Below are positions 5,494-6,253 of a DNA stretch of 6,253 nt, piece by piece. Source of the stretch: an uncultured Bacilli bacterium (GTDB taxonomy: Bacteria > Bacillota_I > Bacilli_A > RF39 > UBA660); assembly GCA_947630415.1 (NCBI GenBank), contig CANRHM010000081.1, positions 1-6,253 on the forward strand, read 5' to 3'. A model generated the notes under the pieces. The model was not told the origin of the DNA. It made no database searches and saw only the letters and a program-made list of their open reading frames with translations. A program made the position numbers and the translations under genes. Position 1 is the first letter of the stretch. Each line of letters starts with the position of its first letter.

Positions 5494-6253
5494 TTATGCT
5501 GCTGTATCTTTAGCAACAACATTAAGTCTTACAGAGAATTTTTTACCATTGGTTCCTCTTCTTACGAATGTACATTCTCCTTTAGTCATGTCTGCTTCAG
5601 TGGTTGTATCTATAACTTCTGTACAATCACAATCTACTTCGTCCTCACTGTCTTTGGTACAAATATCATTTTCCATCATGGTGTCTTTTAATCCCGAATC
5701 GCCTGCTTTGTATTTATCTGACACCCACATTAAGAAACGATAATAATGTGTATTTGTTTCATTGGTTGTGTCACTCTCTGTAAATTTATTTGTAGTTAAT
5801 GTTCTAATTTTTGGATTTGATCCTACACCATTCTCACCGTACATAGTTAAATCATCAAAATAAGTAGCACCAACAGCATCTGTTTCATAAGATACACCCT
5901 TGTCTTCACTTTTTAGTAACCGTACTTTAATGTATTTTGATTCTAACGTTTTAACTAAATTAGGATTCGTCGTTTCTTCTACGATAACATCATAGGAAAT
6001 ATTCATATTTCCATTGATTTCTGAAGTTACAGTAAAATCAAAATATTCATTCTCATTTTGAGTAACTTTATCATCAGATACAGGTAAAGCATTTTGAATA
6101 TCAATTTTAGGAGTATCTTCTTCATACCTAAATACTAAAGTACCCGTGCTAATGGTGTTTGTTGTAGTTCCTTGTCGTGAATATTGGAAGAAGGCTAATG
6201 ACACTCCTACTACTGCAACTACTAAGATGGCTACGGCTAAAACTGATAATAAT
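5494..6253 (-). CDS. Secreted protein with SipW-type signal segment, paralogue (copy 2, 5' end missing)
   Basis: The frame stays open to the window edge, giving 252 residues without a start codon. Comparison with copy 1 suggests about 14 N-terminal residues are missing. The GTG at 6204 is an internal valine codon (VGVSLAFFQYS), not the start. Visible residues 1-22 are the hydrophobic segment, followed by NTISTGTLVFRYEE (32-45). Shared blocks with copy 1 are FDFTVTSEI-G-M-I-YD (71-88), ESKYIKV-L (104-112), THYYRFLMW (168-176), MMENDICT (192-199) and RRGTNGKKFSVRLNVVAKD (231-249). The middle is divergent. It has four cysteines (198, 208, 210, 227) where copy 1 has two. No anchor motif is seen at the C-terminus. 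As for copy 1, an exported, possibly TasA-like fibre or matrix protein is the best reading; the exact role is unknown. Confidence 0.75.
   Translation of the reverse strand, partial: LLSVLAVAILVVAVVGVSLAFFQYSRQGTTTNTISTGTLVFRYEEDTPKIDIQNALPVSDDKVTQNENEYFDFTVTSEINGNMNISYDVIVEETTNPNLVKTLESKYIKVRLLKSEDKGVSYETDAVGATYFDDLTMYGENGVGSNPKIRTLTTNKFTESDTTNETNTHYYRFLMWVSDKYKAGDSGLKDTMMENDICTKDSEDEVDCDCTEVIDTTTEADMTKGECTFVRRGTNGKKFSVRLNVVAKDTAA
6141..6253 (-). repeat. Direct repeat, copy 2: signal-segment coding region
   Basis: Partner of 5221-5333 at a constant offset of 920 bp in the same orientation. It reflects tandem duplication of the whole gene, with the signal-peptide end best conserved. Confidence 0.85.

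Noticed and set aside
5549..5743. 64-codon open frame on the plus strand inside the copy 2 secreted-protein gene
   Set aside because: It is an antisense shadow of a conserved coding region, without SD or promoter.
1..6253. CRISPR array, tRNA, rRNA, insertion sequence or phage attachment site
   Set aside because: I saw no regularly spaced repeats, cloverleaf, transposase frame or terminal inverted repeats; the window is almost fully covered by the genes listed.

Overview
The window comes from an AT-rich, low-GC Gram-positive type bacterium (Bacillota, possibly an uncultured gut Bacilli/Mollicutes-related lineage). The evidence is the base composition, strong AAGGAGG-type ribosome binding sites, the Bacillus-like gene order ruvA-ruvB-queA-tgt, and secreted proteins with a SipW-type N-terminus. 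Every tryptophan checked is TGG, the seven stop codons in view are TAA or TAG, and no gene contains an in-frame TGA. The standard bacterial code therefore fits. The exact lineage cannot be fixed from this sequence.

Almost everything reads on the minus strand, from high to low coordinates. First come two tandem paralogues (6253-5494, cut by the window edge, and 5374-4571). Each encodes a secreted protein with a hydrophobic N-terminal segment of SipW-dependent (TasA/camelysin-like) type and a beta-rich ectodomain, and each ends in its own terminator. The promoter of the second copy is TTGACG-N17-TATAAT, and its spacer contains an uninterrupted run of eight G. This arrangement suggests promoter phase variation by slipped-strand mispairing and is the most interesting signal in the window.

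Next is a tight operon with its own promoter: ruvA (4468-3911), ruvB (3895-2888), an unrecognised 213-residue protein (2870-2229) and queA (2214-1189). Gaps are 14-17 nt, and the ribosome binding sites lie at or beside the preceding stop codons. RuvA and RuvB process Holliday junctions. QueA makes epoxyqueuosine in tRNA from the preQ1 base that Tgt inserts.

The operon stops at a bidirectional hairpin (1165-1190) shared with a convergent 130-residue gene of unknown function (772-1164, plus strand). That gene lies between queA and tgt, which are normally adjacent and co-transcribed. It is divergent from tgt (655 to window start, truncated), and the -35 boxes of the two predicted promoters are only 3 bp apart. 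No stretch longer than 300 bases lacks a gene. The intergenic regions at 656-771, 4478-4570 and 5375-5493 are accounted for by promoters, ribosome binding sites and terminators.
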